A DNA stretch of 19,623 bases from Chloroflexota bacterium (GTDB lineage Bacteria > Chloroflexota > Dehalococcoidia > SHYB01 > JACPQI01). The position numbers and the translations under genes are program-made. Location of the stretch: positions 1 through 19,623 of the forward strand of contig JACPQI010000036.1 in NCBI GenBank assembly GCA_016190545.1, in the 5' to 3' direction. Numbering within the stretch: position 1 is the first letter of the stretch; every line of letters begins with the position of its first letter. Of the stretch, positions 1 to 7,329 are shown one piece after another. A model generated the notes under the pieces. The model searched no databases and was not told the origin of the DNA. It saw nothing but the letters and a program-made list of their open reading frames with translations.

Positions 1-179
1 CGCGCGGGGCATCACCGACTCGCTGCTCCGAAGAAGGTAAGGCCGAGGCTAGGGACGACGTGAGTGGGATACATAGCGATTACGGTTAGGCATTATACCA
101 ACGCTGCGCCCGCTAAGGAGAACGGAAGCGCCCGCGCATGACGGCCGTGGACTATGCCAACCGTTTTTCGCGAACTGAG

Positions 180-214
180 GGAAAAGCAACTGGCCCGCCT
201 GAGGCGGGCCAGTT
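180..214 (-). terminator. Rho-independent terminator of the main prepilin gene
   Basis: A perfect inverted repeat with 13-base arms (188-200 and 202-214) and a one-base centre lies 25 bases past the prepilin stop codon. Read on the minus strand it is followed by GCTTTTCC, a short T run. It is placed correctly to end the minus-strand prepilin transcript. A second, weaker pairing exists between 169-177 (CGCGAACTG) and 210-218 (CAGTTCGCG), which shares one arm with the main hairpin. Confidence 0.8.
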
Positions 215-238
215 CGCGCAGCAACCGACTACGCGGCG

Positions 239-637
239 CTATGGACAGGCGGCGGCCGTATCGGACTGGAGTGTAATCTTGCCGCTCGTGTCCCAGCAGT
301 AGAAGCGGGTCGTCGGGTCCGTCCGCAGGTAGCCAGCCAGCGGGCCCTCGGTAGGCACTAACGCGAAGCTGTTTGTTGAGTTGCTTGGAGCGGCGTTGGC
401 CGTCACGGTGGTGATGCCTACGTCGGCCATCATGGCGTCGAAGGCGGCCTGCACATTGTCGAGCTCGGCCGCCTGGGCGCCTTGCTCACCCCTGCCGGCG
501 AACTGGGTCACGCTGACGAAGCTCACTGCGGCCAGGGCTACGATGATGCCCACGACCACCAGCAGCTCCACCAGTGTGAAGCCCCCTTGCCCCTTCTTCA
601 TCTGCGGAAGCATCCTCTTGAAAAAGCCCCGTGTCAT
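239..637 (-). CDS. Type IV prepilin, probable main pilin subunit
   Basis: This 132-residue protein has a class III (type IV) signal. The leader is basic (residues 1-19), ends in Gly19, and is followed by FTLVELLVVVGIIVALAAV with Phe at +1 and Glu24 at +5, the form recognised by a prepilin peptidase. The rest of the first 25 mature residues is the hydrophobic pilin helix. The C-terminal part is short and has two cysteines (114 and 131) that could close the disulfide loop typical of pilin D-regions. The start at 637 was chosen because AAGGAGGA lies six bases upstream. A second in-frame ATG at 709, also with a good ribosome-binding site, would lengthen the leader by 24 residues. It sits downstream of the pilus assembly genes, on the same strand, but separated by 536 bases, so it probably has its own promoter. 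That fits a highly expressed subunit. I am confident of the family; 'main' subunit is inference from its isolation, size and terminator. Confidence 0.88.
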   Translation of the reverse strand: MTRGFFKRMLPQMKKGQGGFTLVELLVVVGIIVALAAVSFVSVTQFAGRGEQGAQAAELDNVQAAFDAMMADVGITTVTANAAPSNSTNSFALVPTEGPLAGYLRTDPTTRFYCWDTSGKITLQSDTAAACP

Positions 638-735
638 GTTCTTCCTCCTTTTCTCACGTTCTCTTTCGCTTATTTGGAGCTGTCTGAGGTCCACTACTCG
701 GCGTGCCATGTCCTTCCTCCATTTCTCACGCGCTC
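628..735 (-). repeat. Tandem near-copy of the prepilin translation start region
   Basis: Bases 633-663 and 705-735 are near-identical (26 of 31 positions). Each copy, read on the minus strand, contains TGAGAAA, a GGAGGA-type ribosome-binding site and an ATG followed by a CACG tetramer one base on. The period is 72 bases, exactly 24 codons, so both ATGs (637 and 709) are in the prepilin frame. It looks like an ancient local duplication of the initiation region. Confidence 0.7.
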
Positions 736-898
736 CCTTTGTCGGTGTCAGGAGCCGCCGGACAAGCCGTTCCAAACACTTCACTGGGCAGTCTAGCCAT
801 ATTGCCCGCCCGCGCCACTGTCCAACAGTCACAGGAAGGATGGGCCTTTGGTACAGTGACCTCCCGCAGGAAGCCGTCCCGACAGCCTCACCCCTTTA

Positions 899-930
899 AT
901 TCACCTCTTCAAGACCTTGGAGAGGTGAAT
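899..930. repeat. Inverted repeat upstream of the prepilin
   Basis: ATTCACCTCT (899-908) and AGAGGTGAAT (921-930) are perfectly complementary, separated by 12 bases. No T run follows on either strand, so it is not an obvious terminator. It could be a protein-binding palindrome or a transcript hairpin ahead of the prepilin gene. Confidence 0.55.
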
Positions 931-970
931 GGAAAAAGAAGCCGGTGTTCCCCGGCTTTGCTCCAAAATG

Positions 971-1073
971 TCATTCTTCGCCCCGATGCAATCGGGGCGA
1001 AGAATCTGAGGTGGGGCGGCTCACCAGAAGAATCCCGCCTCCCCAGACCCTTCGCTGCGCTCAGGGCGACACG
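971..1073. repeat. REP/MITE-like intergenic repeat with 15-base-arm hairpin
   Basis: A perfect inverted repeat with 15-base arms (973-987 and 991-1005) and a three-base loop GCA is followed by a segment that reads on the minus strand as CCTGAGCGCAGCGAAGGGTCT and ends near 1073. That 'CTGAGCG-AGCGAAG' wording is typical of short dispersed intergenic repeats in many bacterial genomes, including Chloroflexota (recalled knowledge, not searched). It lies between pilMN and the prepilin and may also act as a processing or termination hairpin. Confidence 0.6.
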
Positions 1074-1099
1074 ACAAACACCGCTTTTCGTGCAAAGCA

Positions 1100-1175
1100 G
1101 GGGACACCCCCGATCCCCCGTCAGAGTGGGAACCCCCTCTGCACTCCCCAAAGGACGAGTTTCGGGATGAGTTCT
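1100..1175. repeat. Dispersed intergenic repeat, copy A
   Basis: The left part (GGGACACCCCC then CCCCCGTCAGA) matches the copy at 17274-17335, with about 26 of 30 bases identical over the best stretch. The right part (GGACGAGTTTCGGGATGAG) matches 14976-14993 with one difference over the first 16 bases. It runs up to the stop codon of the pilM-pilN gene. Confidence 0.65.
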
Positions 1176-2847
1176 AGCGGGAGGACGTGGGCGTTCGAGT
1201 TGGAGAGGAGGCTTTCGCCGGTGAAGCGTCCTGTGGACTTTCAGCGGATGCTCTGACCAGGAACACGGTCTTGGCGCTTGCTGGCTCACCCGCTCCCGAC
1301 GTGCGCGAGGTAGACTCCAGCCGGGTGATGGTTACTGAGCCAAAGGTGCCCGATTCCCGCAACGCATCCGTGTAGAGCAAGACGTCCTGATAGTCGGCAG
1401 CGGTGCCGGCTATGGTCGCCGTCCCGCCTTGGAGGGTAAGGCCGGAGATCTGGAGAACAGAGCCTGTTGACCCTGTGGTTATCGCACCTAGACGGTCCAG
1501 GAGCAGTTGCCGCTCAGACCGTCGCTCGGCCAGTTGTGTTTCCAGCTTCTGCGCTATCTGCTCCACCGCCAGCCCCCTCCGTTGGACAGCCTGGACGCTC
1601 GCTTGCTGGAGCCGCTGCAACCGGTCTTGGTCTCGCCTGGATTCTAATCGCACCGAGAGCTGAGCTGCATCTCCCTCAACTGCGCTCACCTTGTCCCTCG
1701 CCTGCACCGCCACCGCCGCCAACAGCGTCAGCGCCGAGAAGACGGCTATAGGCAGGAGCGGCAACGCCTTGGGCGCGAAGCGCTGCGGCAGCAGGCTTAC
1801 CGCACTGGCCCGCCTGTCACGGAAGCTGGCTGCGAGCGGCACACGCGCGTGATGGGCCAAGGCCAGCCCCAAGTTTACACCATACTCTCGCGCCGGGAAG
1901 TCGGGAGGGCAGGCGAATGGCAACGAGGGGCGCGCGACGTCCCGCTGTAACGCCTGCTCCAGCTTTGCCACAAAGCCTTCCTCGCCAGCGAGGGCGCCGC
2001 TCACGAAGAGCGGCAGCGTGGCGGAGTCGAGCGCTCCGTCAGCGCTTTGAGCATAGCTTTCCACATATTCAGCCGCCCGCGCAACAGCCTCGACGCGCTG
2101 CGCGGTTGGGCTTCCCCCCGGTAAATCAACGCGGTGGACTACGTGCGGTTGCTCGTCACGCACGAACACCACCAGCGCACTTGACTCATCCAGATGGACC
2201 GCCAGCGCCACAGGCGCGCCTGTGGCGAACGCCAGGGCGGTCGCTTTCCCGTACGCAGCCCGAGGGCGGAGACCTGCATTGCGAAGCCGGCCTATGTGGT
2301 CGTCCATCACCTTTTTCGGCAAGGCAAAGGCCGTCACGTCGTAACCAGTTTTGTCCCGGCGGGCGTACCAAGCTGTGTCTACCTCATCCTGGGAAAACGG
2401 GACTGCTTCCTCCAACTCTGTTTTCACGATGCTGTCAAGAAAGCGATGGCGAGACTTGGGTAGCTGCAAGCGACGCAGCAGCACGCTCTGTGCGGGCAGG
2501 TCCACTACGAGTCCGCCCCGACGCCGCGTCAAGACGTTTCGGGCTTCCTCGGCCTGAGCGCTATCGGGCGCAGGCCAGGGCAGTGTGGCCCAGTCAACCA
2601 CCTTGGCCCCTTTGAAAACGACGATGCGCGCCGTGTCCCCGTCCTGGGTGAAGGTCACGACCGTACGTGGAAGCAGCCTGGCGAGCAGGCCGGTCCACAG
2701 ATGAAGCGCATGGACGACCCGAGCGCGTCTAGACGGTCGGCGGGTTTCCTCGGATGGTTGCGCAGCAACCGGCCCTTCAGCCCTGGACGCGTCACGCCGT
2801 TCATGGGGCGTCAGCGCGCCGCCGTGTTTGCGCAGCGACACTCTCAT
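1174..2847 (-). CDS. PilM-PilN fusion (GspL-like) type IV pilus assembly protein
   Basis: The 557-residue protein appears to join two inner-membrane alignment-complex parts usually encoded separately. Residues about 60-345 look like the PilM/GspL actin-like fold (TVVTFTQDGDTARIVVFKG, then VVDLPAQSVLLRRLQLP and a long middle segment ending VNLGLALAHH). One membrane helix lies at about 359-382 (ALPLLPIAVFSALTLLAAVA). A coiled coil follows (about 385-450), then a PilN-like periplasmic ferredoxin-type domain (SVLQISGLTLQGGTATIAGTA ... LRESGTFGSVTITRLE, about 460-535). The tail is Ser/Thr/Pro-rich. In a pilus machine this would link the PilB motor in the cytoplasm to PilO in the periplasm. The ATG at 2847 was chosen because it follows the pilO stop by one base (TGAGATG), implying translational coupling. 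The first 45 residues are basic and show no family match. Confidence 0.8.
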   Translation of the reverse strand: MRVSLRKHGGALTPHERRDASRAEGPVAAQPSEETRRPSRRARVVHALHLWTGLLARLLPRTVVTFTQDGDTARIVVFKGAKVVDWATLPWPAPDSAQAEEARNVLTRRRGGLVVDLPAQSVLLRRLQLPKSRHRFLDSIVKTELEEAVPFSQDEVDTAWYARRDKTGYDVTAFALPKKVMDDHIGRLRNAGLRPRAAYGKATALAFATGAPVALAVHLDESSALVVFVRDEQPHVVHRVDLPGGSPTAQRVEAVARAAEYVESYAQSADGALDSATLPLFVSGALAGEEGFVAKLEQALQRDVARPSLPFACPPDFPAREYGVNLGLALAHHARVPLAASFRDRRASAVSLLPQRFAPKALPLLPIAVFSALTLLAAVAVQARDKVSAVEGDAAQLSVRLESRRDQDRLQRLQQASVQAVQRRGLAVEQIAQKLETQLAERRSERQLLLDRLGAITTGSTGSVLQISGLTLQGGTATIAGTAADYQDVLLYTDALRESGTFGSVTITRLESTSRTSGAGEPASAKTVFLVRASAESPQDASPAKASSPTRTPTSSR

Positions 2848-2848
2848 C

Positions 2849-3439
2849 TCACTTGCTCGCTTTCTTAGGCGGCGCTTCCTTGGGCGAGAGCAGGAACAGG
2901 AGTTGGACCTGGGCCAGCGGCGTGGTATCAAGGTTGCTCAAGCGCACACTGGAGACCTGCGCGGCAGGCGCGCGCTCATGGAGCGTGACGAGAAAGCGCG
3001 AAAGGCTGCTCAACGGCCCTTGCAGCATGACCGTAAGGGGCTGGGCCTGGAAGACCAAGTCATCGGCCTGTTTGAACTGCGTGTCTCCTACTGTCACGGA
3101 GAGCATCTCAAGCGACGCATGGTCCGCTGTTCCCGCGACCAGAGCTACCAAGCTATCGGTGTTGGCATAGGTGAAGGCAGCGCGCAGGAGATCAACGTTT
3201 TGCTCCTGCGCCGCAAGCTTCTCCTGCGCGGCGTCCTCATTCTGGGCCTGCCGCCTCAATGGCAGGCCCATCTCCTCCGCCTGCCGCGTCAAGGACGCCG
3301 CGCTGCGCGAAGCCTGGACATAGCGGACTCCGAGGAGCCCCAGGTACACCGCCAGGACCAGGGCCAGGAGCGCAGCCACGGTTTTCCACGTCTTCACTCG
3401 CTGGAGGCGGGGTGGGAGCGTCAACGACGGCGTACGCAT
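2849..3439 (-). CDS. pilO: PilO-like type IV pilus inner-membrane protein
   Basis: The 196-residue protein has a short cytoplasmic N-terminus, one membrane helix (about residues 19-40), a coiled-coil stretch (about 42-85, SAASLTRQAEEM ... KLAAQEQNVDLL) and a C-terminal domain of roughly 100 residues. That is the layout of PilO/GspM. The sequence itself is weakly conserved, as is usual for this family; the call depends on layout plus position between pilC and pilN. PilO pairs with PilN in the periplasm and helps align the pilus machine. Start at 3439 follows GAGGAAGA, and the gene begins 19 bases after the pilC stop. The tail ends in KEAPPKKASK, a charged extension. Confidence 0.75.
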   Translation of the reverse strand: MRTPSLTLPPRLQRVKTWKTVAALLALVLAVYLGLLGVRYVQASRSAASLTRQAEEMGLPLRRQAQNEDAAQEKLAAQEQNVDLLRAAFTYANTDSLVALVAGTADHASLEMLSVTVGDTQFKQADDLVFQAQPLTVMLQGPLSSLSRFLVTLHERAPAAQVSSVRLSNLDTTPLAQVQLLFLLSPKEAPPKKASK

Positions 3440-3458
3440 TCTTCTTCCTCAATCCCGC

Positions 3459-4667
3459 CTATTTGATAGCGTCCAGACCGGCATAGATGGGCACGAACAT
3501 GGAGAATGCAATGAAGCCCACAATGGCGCCTACGATGACTGTGGAGGCAGGCTCCAGCATGGCTAGGAGGGCGTTGAGTCGCTGGTCAACTTGCTTCTGA
3601 TAGGTGTCGGCCGCGTCTCGCATGGTCCGCCGCAGCGAATTGCTCTCCTCGCCGATCATGACGAGCTCCACAAACAATGGGGGCAGCGCCGGACAGCGCT
3701 TCAGGGCCTCCGTAAGCCGCCGTCCGCTGAGTAACGCCTCTTCCGCTTCAACAAACGCCTGGCGCAGAACACCATTCTTACAGCTACTGACGCCTAGCTT
3801 GAGCGCTGTGCTGAGGGATACTCCGGCTTCCAACAACATAGCGGTGGTACGCGAAAAGCGGGCCAGCTCCCCGGCGATGATGAGAGACCCCAAGAATGGA
3901 ACGCGAAGCTGGGCCCGAGTGAGCAAGAACTTCATCCGGGGGAAGCGCAGGAGGACAACCAGTCCTGCGAGCAAGGCCCCGAAGCTGAGCAGGATCTTGA
4001 GGTATTCCCCCTTCACGATGTTGACAGACCCTATCGCGATCCTGGTCATCAACGGGACATCCGCCTTCATCTGGTCAAAGACCTTGAGGAGCGGCGGCAG
4101 CGCCACTGTCATAAGGACAGCCAGCGTGAGCAGGGACAGGCCCATGATGGCCGTCGGGTACATCATCGTCCGTATCGCCTTCTGCCGTATTTCATGCTCC
4201 TTTTCCAGGATGTCGGCCATCTGCTCCAGAGCCGGCCCCAGGCGTCCGGTGTACTCGCCCACCTGGACCACGCTCACCAGCAGCGAATTGAAGACGGTGG
4301 GGTGCTGGCTCATCGCCTCTGAAAGGCTGTCGCCTTCGTCCAGGGAGCGCTTCATGGCCTCCAGCGTCCGCCGCATGACCTTATTACGAGTTTCCGCATG
4401 CAGCATCTGCACGATGCGCAGCAGGTCGGCGCCGCTGGCCAGCATTGTCGCCATCTGCCGGGAAAAGCGCACTAACTCCATCGTTCCCACGCGGAAGAAG
4501 GAAGGGAACATCTCTTCCCGACTGGGCAGCCGCTTGGCCGGCGCAATGCGGATCAGCTTCAAGCCGTTTTGGATGACCGCAATCTGCGCCTCAGCCAGCG
4601 TCCGGCCTTCCACCCGGCCTTTCACCACTCCCTGGCCTAAGTTGTACGCCACATATGTGAATTGCAT
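3459..4667 (-). CDS. pilC: Type IV pilus inner-membrane platform protein PilC
   Basis: At 402 residues it has the usual family length and two type II secretion F (T2SF) domains: about 64-190 (RFSRQMATMLASGADLL ... VVQVGEYTGRLG) and about 268-390 (RFSRTTAMLLEAGVSL ... VMIGEESNSLRRTM). Membrane helices are visible at about 170-193, 221-241 and 372-394. PilC is the polytopic membrane platform on which the PilB motor acts to move pilin subunits into the growing fibre. The start codon is 9 bases after the pilB stop, with AGGGA overlapping that stop as the ribosome-binding site. The two are therefore very likely co-translated. Confidence 0.95.
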   Translation of the reverse strand: MQFTYVAYNLGQGVVKGRVEGRTLAEAQIAVIQNGLKLIRIAPAKRLPSREEMFPSFFRVGTMELVRFSRQMATMLASGADLLRIVQMLHAETRNKVMRRTLEAMKRSLDEGDSLSEAMSQHPTVFNSLLVSVVQVGEYTGRLGPALEQMADILEKEHEIRQKAIRTMMYPTAIMGLSLLTLAVLMTVALPPLLKVFDQMKADVPLMTRIAIGSVNIVKGEYLKILLSFGALLAGLVVLLRFPRMKFLLTRAQLRVPFLGSLIIAGELARFSRTTAMLLEAGVSLSTALKLGVSSCKNGVLRQAFVEAEEALLSGRRLTEALKRCPALPPLFVELVMIGEESNSLRRTMRDAADTYQKQVDQRLNALLAMLEPASTVIVGAIVGFIAFSMFVPIYAGLDAIK

Positions 4668-4676
4668 AGGCGTTCC

Positions 4677-6431
4677 CTAGTCGATGGTAAAGAGGACGCG
4701 CATCACTTCATAAGGAGTGGTGGCTCCTTCCTTCACCTTGAGCATCCCATCTTTTCGCATTGGCGCCATGCCCTCTTGCACCGCGATTCGGAAGAGTTGG
4801 TGCCGAGGGGCCTCCGCCAAGAATGCCTGCCGCAGCTCATCTGACATGGGAAGGATCTCGAATACGCCCGTCCGGCCGTGATACCCCGTCTGGGCACACA
4901 GGTTGCATCCCGTGCCGTAGACGAACTGCTCCCGTGTCTCCCCCATCTCCTTTTCGTAGGCCTGCTGCTCAGCCAGCGGCCGCTGCATCATCGCTTTGCA
5001 ATTACTGCACACGACCCGCACCATCCGCTGCGCTACGATGCCCGCCACCGATGACGCAATGAGGTACGGCGCCACTCCCAGGTCGCGCAATCGAAGCAGG
5101 GCGGATACGGTGTCGTTGGCGTGGAGCGACGTAAGAACGAGGTGGCCGGTGAGGGCCGCCTGGATAGCGATCGTAGCTGTCTCCTGGTCGCGGATCTCTC
5201 CCACCAGAATGACGTCCGGGTCCAGACGCAGCACGCTGCGGAGCTGGGAGGCGAAGGTGACGCCGGCTTCGGTATGCACCTGCATTTGGTTGGCATCGGT
5301 GATGTGGTACTCTACGGGGTCTTCCAACGAGATGATATTCTGCTCCATGCGGTTGGTCTGGAGAATGGAGGCGTACAGTGTAGTGCTCTTGCCCGCGCCG
5401 GTGGGGCCACACACCACAATCATCCCGTAGGGAAACCGCAACAACTTTCGGTGCTGTTCCAACAAGGCTTTGCCCATGCCGAGTTGGTCCAGGCCTCGCA
5501 GTGTGAACTTCTTGTCCAGCAGGCGCAATACTGCCGTCTCGCCCGTCACCGTGTTGCTGATGGCGGTCCGCACGTCAACCTTCCGGGTCTGCAGGTCAAG
5601 GGTAAACTGACCGTCCTGGGACCGCCGTCGCTCGGCGATGTTCATACCGGCCATGATCTTGAGCCGCGAAATCAAAGTCGGGTGCATCTCCAGAGGCAGG
5701 TGCATCACATCGTGCAGAATGCCGTCGATGCGGAACCGCACCCGGAGCCGGGTTTCTGTAGGCGTAATGTGGATGTCGGAGGCCCGGTCCTGCACCGCCT
5801 GCCGCAGCAGGAGCTCGATGACCTGGGCCGGCGGCGCGCTGCGCAGCAGGTTGGCGGTGACCCGGCCTTCCGGGGCGCCAGCATGGGGTGTGACACTGTC
5901 TGCCAGGTCTCTCGTCAGCCGATAAGAGATATCAATGTGCTCTTGAATATCCTCAGGCGTAGCGATCAGCGGCTCTATGGCGTGCCCCGTCCGCGCCGTC
6001 AAGTCCTGGATGAGTTGCAGGTCCGTTGGGTCCACCATGGCAATGCCGAGGCGTCCGTTCTCCTTCCGGACCGGCAGCGCCGTATACCGGCGGGCCAGGT
6101 CTTCAGGGAGCAGCGCGATCGCCTCCTTGTCGATGGCCTGGCTGCGCAGGTCCACCATGGTCAGGCCCAGGTGCAACGCGGTCAGCGCAGCCAGGTCCCG
6201 CGACATCACCAGCCCATCGCGCGCCAGCACCCGTCCAAGGGAGAGCCGCTCGTGGCGGGCAGTCTCCAGGGCCTGTGCCGCTTGCTCCTTGGACAGCAGA
6301 CCTGTCTCCACCAGCATGTGACTGAGAGAAAGCGCTCGCCGCCGCCCTGCTGCGCGGGATGAAGTAGGGTCGGATGTCCGTTTATCCGAGACTTTGGCTT
6401 GATCTGTCCCGTTGCCTTGGTGAGCGTTCAT
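4677..6431 (-). CDS. pilB: Type IV pilus extension ATPase PilB
   Basis: This 584-residue hexameric motor ATPase powers pilus assembly at the cytoplasmic face. An N-terminal MshEN/GspE_N-type domain (about 36-180, LVETGLLSKEQAAQAL ... LARRYTALPV) may bind cyclic di-GMP in relatives. The core domain carries Walker A GPTGAGKST (342-350), Asp-box and Walker B DVILVGEIRD (406-415), and the His box LTSLHAND (433-440). A zinc-binding Cys set (475, 478, 509, 512) is complete, typical of PilB/GspE rather than the retraction ATPase PilT. The ATG at 6431 was preferred to the GTG two codons earlier because AAGAGG is well spaced only from the ATG. It lies 64 bases after the unknown 267-aa gene. Confidence 0.96.
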   Translation of the reverse strand: MNAHQGNGTDQAKVSDKRTSDPTSSRAAGRRRALSLSHMLVETGLLSKEQAAQALETARHERLSLGRVLARDGLVMSRDLAALTALHLGLTMVDLRSQAIDKEAIALLPEDLARRYTALPVRKENGRLGIAMVDPTDLQLIQDLTARTGHAIEPLIATPEDIQEHIDISYRLTRDLADSVTPHAGAPEGRVTANLLRSAPPAQVIELLLRQAVQDRASDIHITPTETRLRVRFRIDGILHDVMHLPLEMHPTLISRLKIMAGMNIAERRRSQDGQFTLDLQTRKVDVRTAISNTVTGETAVLRLLDKKFTLRGLDQLGMGKALLEQHRKLLRFPYGMIVVCGPTGAGKSTTLYASILQTNRMEQNIISLEDPVEYHITDANQMQVHTEAGVTFASQLRSVLRLDPDVILVGEIRDQETATIAIQAALTGHLVLTSLHANDTVSALLRLRDLGVAPYLIASSVAGIVAQRMVRVVCSNCKAMMQRPLAEQQAYEKEMGETREQFVYGTGCNLCAQTGYHGRTGVFEILPMSDELRQAFLAEAPRHQLFRIAVQEGMAPMRKDGMLKVKEGATTPYEVMRVLFTID

Positions 6432-6495
6432 CCACACCTCTTGGACTTGCGTCGGCTATAGGCTAGGAAACGACCCGCCCCCGGCACGCAACCGC

Positions 6496-7299
6496 CTAGG
6501 ACGCGGCATTCGGTAGCAGGGCCTGCCTCTCCTCGGAGGCTTCGGCCAGGTGGACGGCTATGAGCGGTTCGGCCTGGTCGTCACCGGGACGCGCGATGGC
6601 GCTGACCTTGGCGACACCCTGCATCTGAAGCAAGGCGTTCCTGAGCGGGATGGGCTCTCGCAGGCCAAGCCAGATGTCCACCGAGTCTTTATGGTTCCCG
6701 CCCAGCCGCAGCAAGCGGAACTGAGGACGGCGCCGGAGTTCGTCCACGAATCGCATGACCTGCCGTACGCTGCCGTCTGCCCCAACAGTAAGGCGCACCG
6801 TGCCCTCGACCATCTCGTCGCCAGACGGCTGCGGCCTTTCCACCGCCTTCGATTGCTGTTCTACCTGCTGTTCTATCGACGGAGTTTGGACGGGCACCCT
6901 TGGTTGTTCCAGGGCAGGCGGTTCGCGCTGCGGAGGCGTTGATGGAGAAGGGGCGGGATCACTGTGATCGTGGTGAAGAATCTGCGGAGCAGCGCCGTCG
7001 GCGAGGGCGCGCTGGATAAGGTTCGCTGTCTCCTCGCTCAACAGCGCGGACGCCTTTTCCAAAACCTTCGCGGCAATATCTTCCAGGTCAAGAGCAGTCA
7101 CTGCTCCAAACTCCCGCACAACGCGGTCGACAAGGACGCCCCGCACGCCGTCTTTCACCTTGGCTTCCAACTCTTCCAGGAGTTTGGAATGCTGTTGGGC
7201 CACCAGCCGTCGGATAGTAGGATATAGGAGTTGCTGCAGTTCCGCTTCCCCTACGCCATCATTGGGCAACGCCGGCGTGGAATCGATACATTCGACCAT
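6496..7299 (-). CDS. Unknown protein, helical N-terminus, Pro-rich linker, ferredoxin-like C-terminal domain
   Basis: The protein (267 residues) has three visible parts. Residues 15-105 are strongly helical (EAELQQLLYPTIRRLVAQQH ... ALLSEETANLIQRAL). Residues 112-160 are a Pro/Gln/Glu-rich linker. Residues 165-237 have a beta-alpha-beta-beta-alpha-beta pattern (GTVRLTV, VMRFVDELRRRP, FRLLRLGG, SVDIWLGLRE, LRNALLQM, VAKVSAIA), suggesting a small ferredoxin-like or ACT-like fold. There is no signal peptide or membrane helix, so it is probably cytoplasmic. The start at 7299 is set by AAGGAG six bases upstream; an in-frame ATG at 7320 lacks such a site. It sits between a LuxR-type regulator and pilB, so a role in controlling or docking the pilus motor is a fair guess. 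I do not recognise a named family. Confidence 0.8.
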   Translation of the reverse strand: MVECIDSTPALPNDGVGEAELQQLLYPTIRRLVAQQHSKLLEELEAKVKDGVRGVLVDRVVREFGAVTALDLEDIAAKVLEKASALLSEETANLIQRALADGAAPQILHHDHSDPAPSPSTPPQREPPALEQPRVPVQTPSIEQQVEQQSKAVERPQPSGDEMVEGTVRLTVGADGSVRQVMRFVDELRRRPQFRLLRLGGNHKDSVDIWLGLREPIPLRNALLQMQGVAKVSAIARPGDDQAEPLIAVHLAEASEERQALLPNAAS

Positions 7300-7329
7300 G
7301 GGAGGCTCCTTCGCGCGCATGGCGCTGCT

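Larger units (their letters stand above)
638..1173. other. Gene-free spacer between pilMN and the prepilin
   Basis: The 536 bases hold no convincing gene. From left to right there is the duplicated prepilin start region (to 735) and a stretch that probably carries the prepilin promoter. The best promoter-like match on the minus strand is TTGGAC, 18 bases, TATGGC around 801-830, which is weak. A 10-base-arm inverted repeat follows at 899-908/921-930, then a long hairpin-bearing repeat at 971-1073 and a second dispersed repeat at 1100-1175. Short reading frames across it show no recognisable family. Confidence 0.6.

Noticed and set aside
1..187. Possible RNA gene or gene end in the first 187 bases
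   Set aside because: No tRNA cloverleaf, conserved RNA motif or credible coding frame could be supported; an upstream gene may end before the window.
138..302. 54-codon plus-strand frame with AAGGAG upstream
   Set aside because: It runs through the prepilin terminator hairpin and into the 3' end of the prepilin gene on the other strand. The product has no recognisable pattern.
239..832. Longer prepilin start at 832 (197 codons)
   Set aside because: The first 41 residues are not pilin leader-like, no ribosome-binding site is evident there, and two much better starts lie at 709 and 637.
899..930. Terminator call for the 10-base-arm inverted repeat
   Set aside because: No T run follows on either strand and its position ahead of the prepilin does not fit a transcript end, so it was listed only as an inverted repeat.
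5121..6362. Plus-strand frame (413 codons) opposite pilB
   Set aside because: Shadow frame of pilB, which has all ATPase motifs; the product is His/Arg/Gln-rich without recognisable domains.
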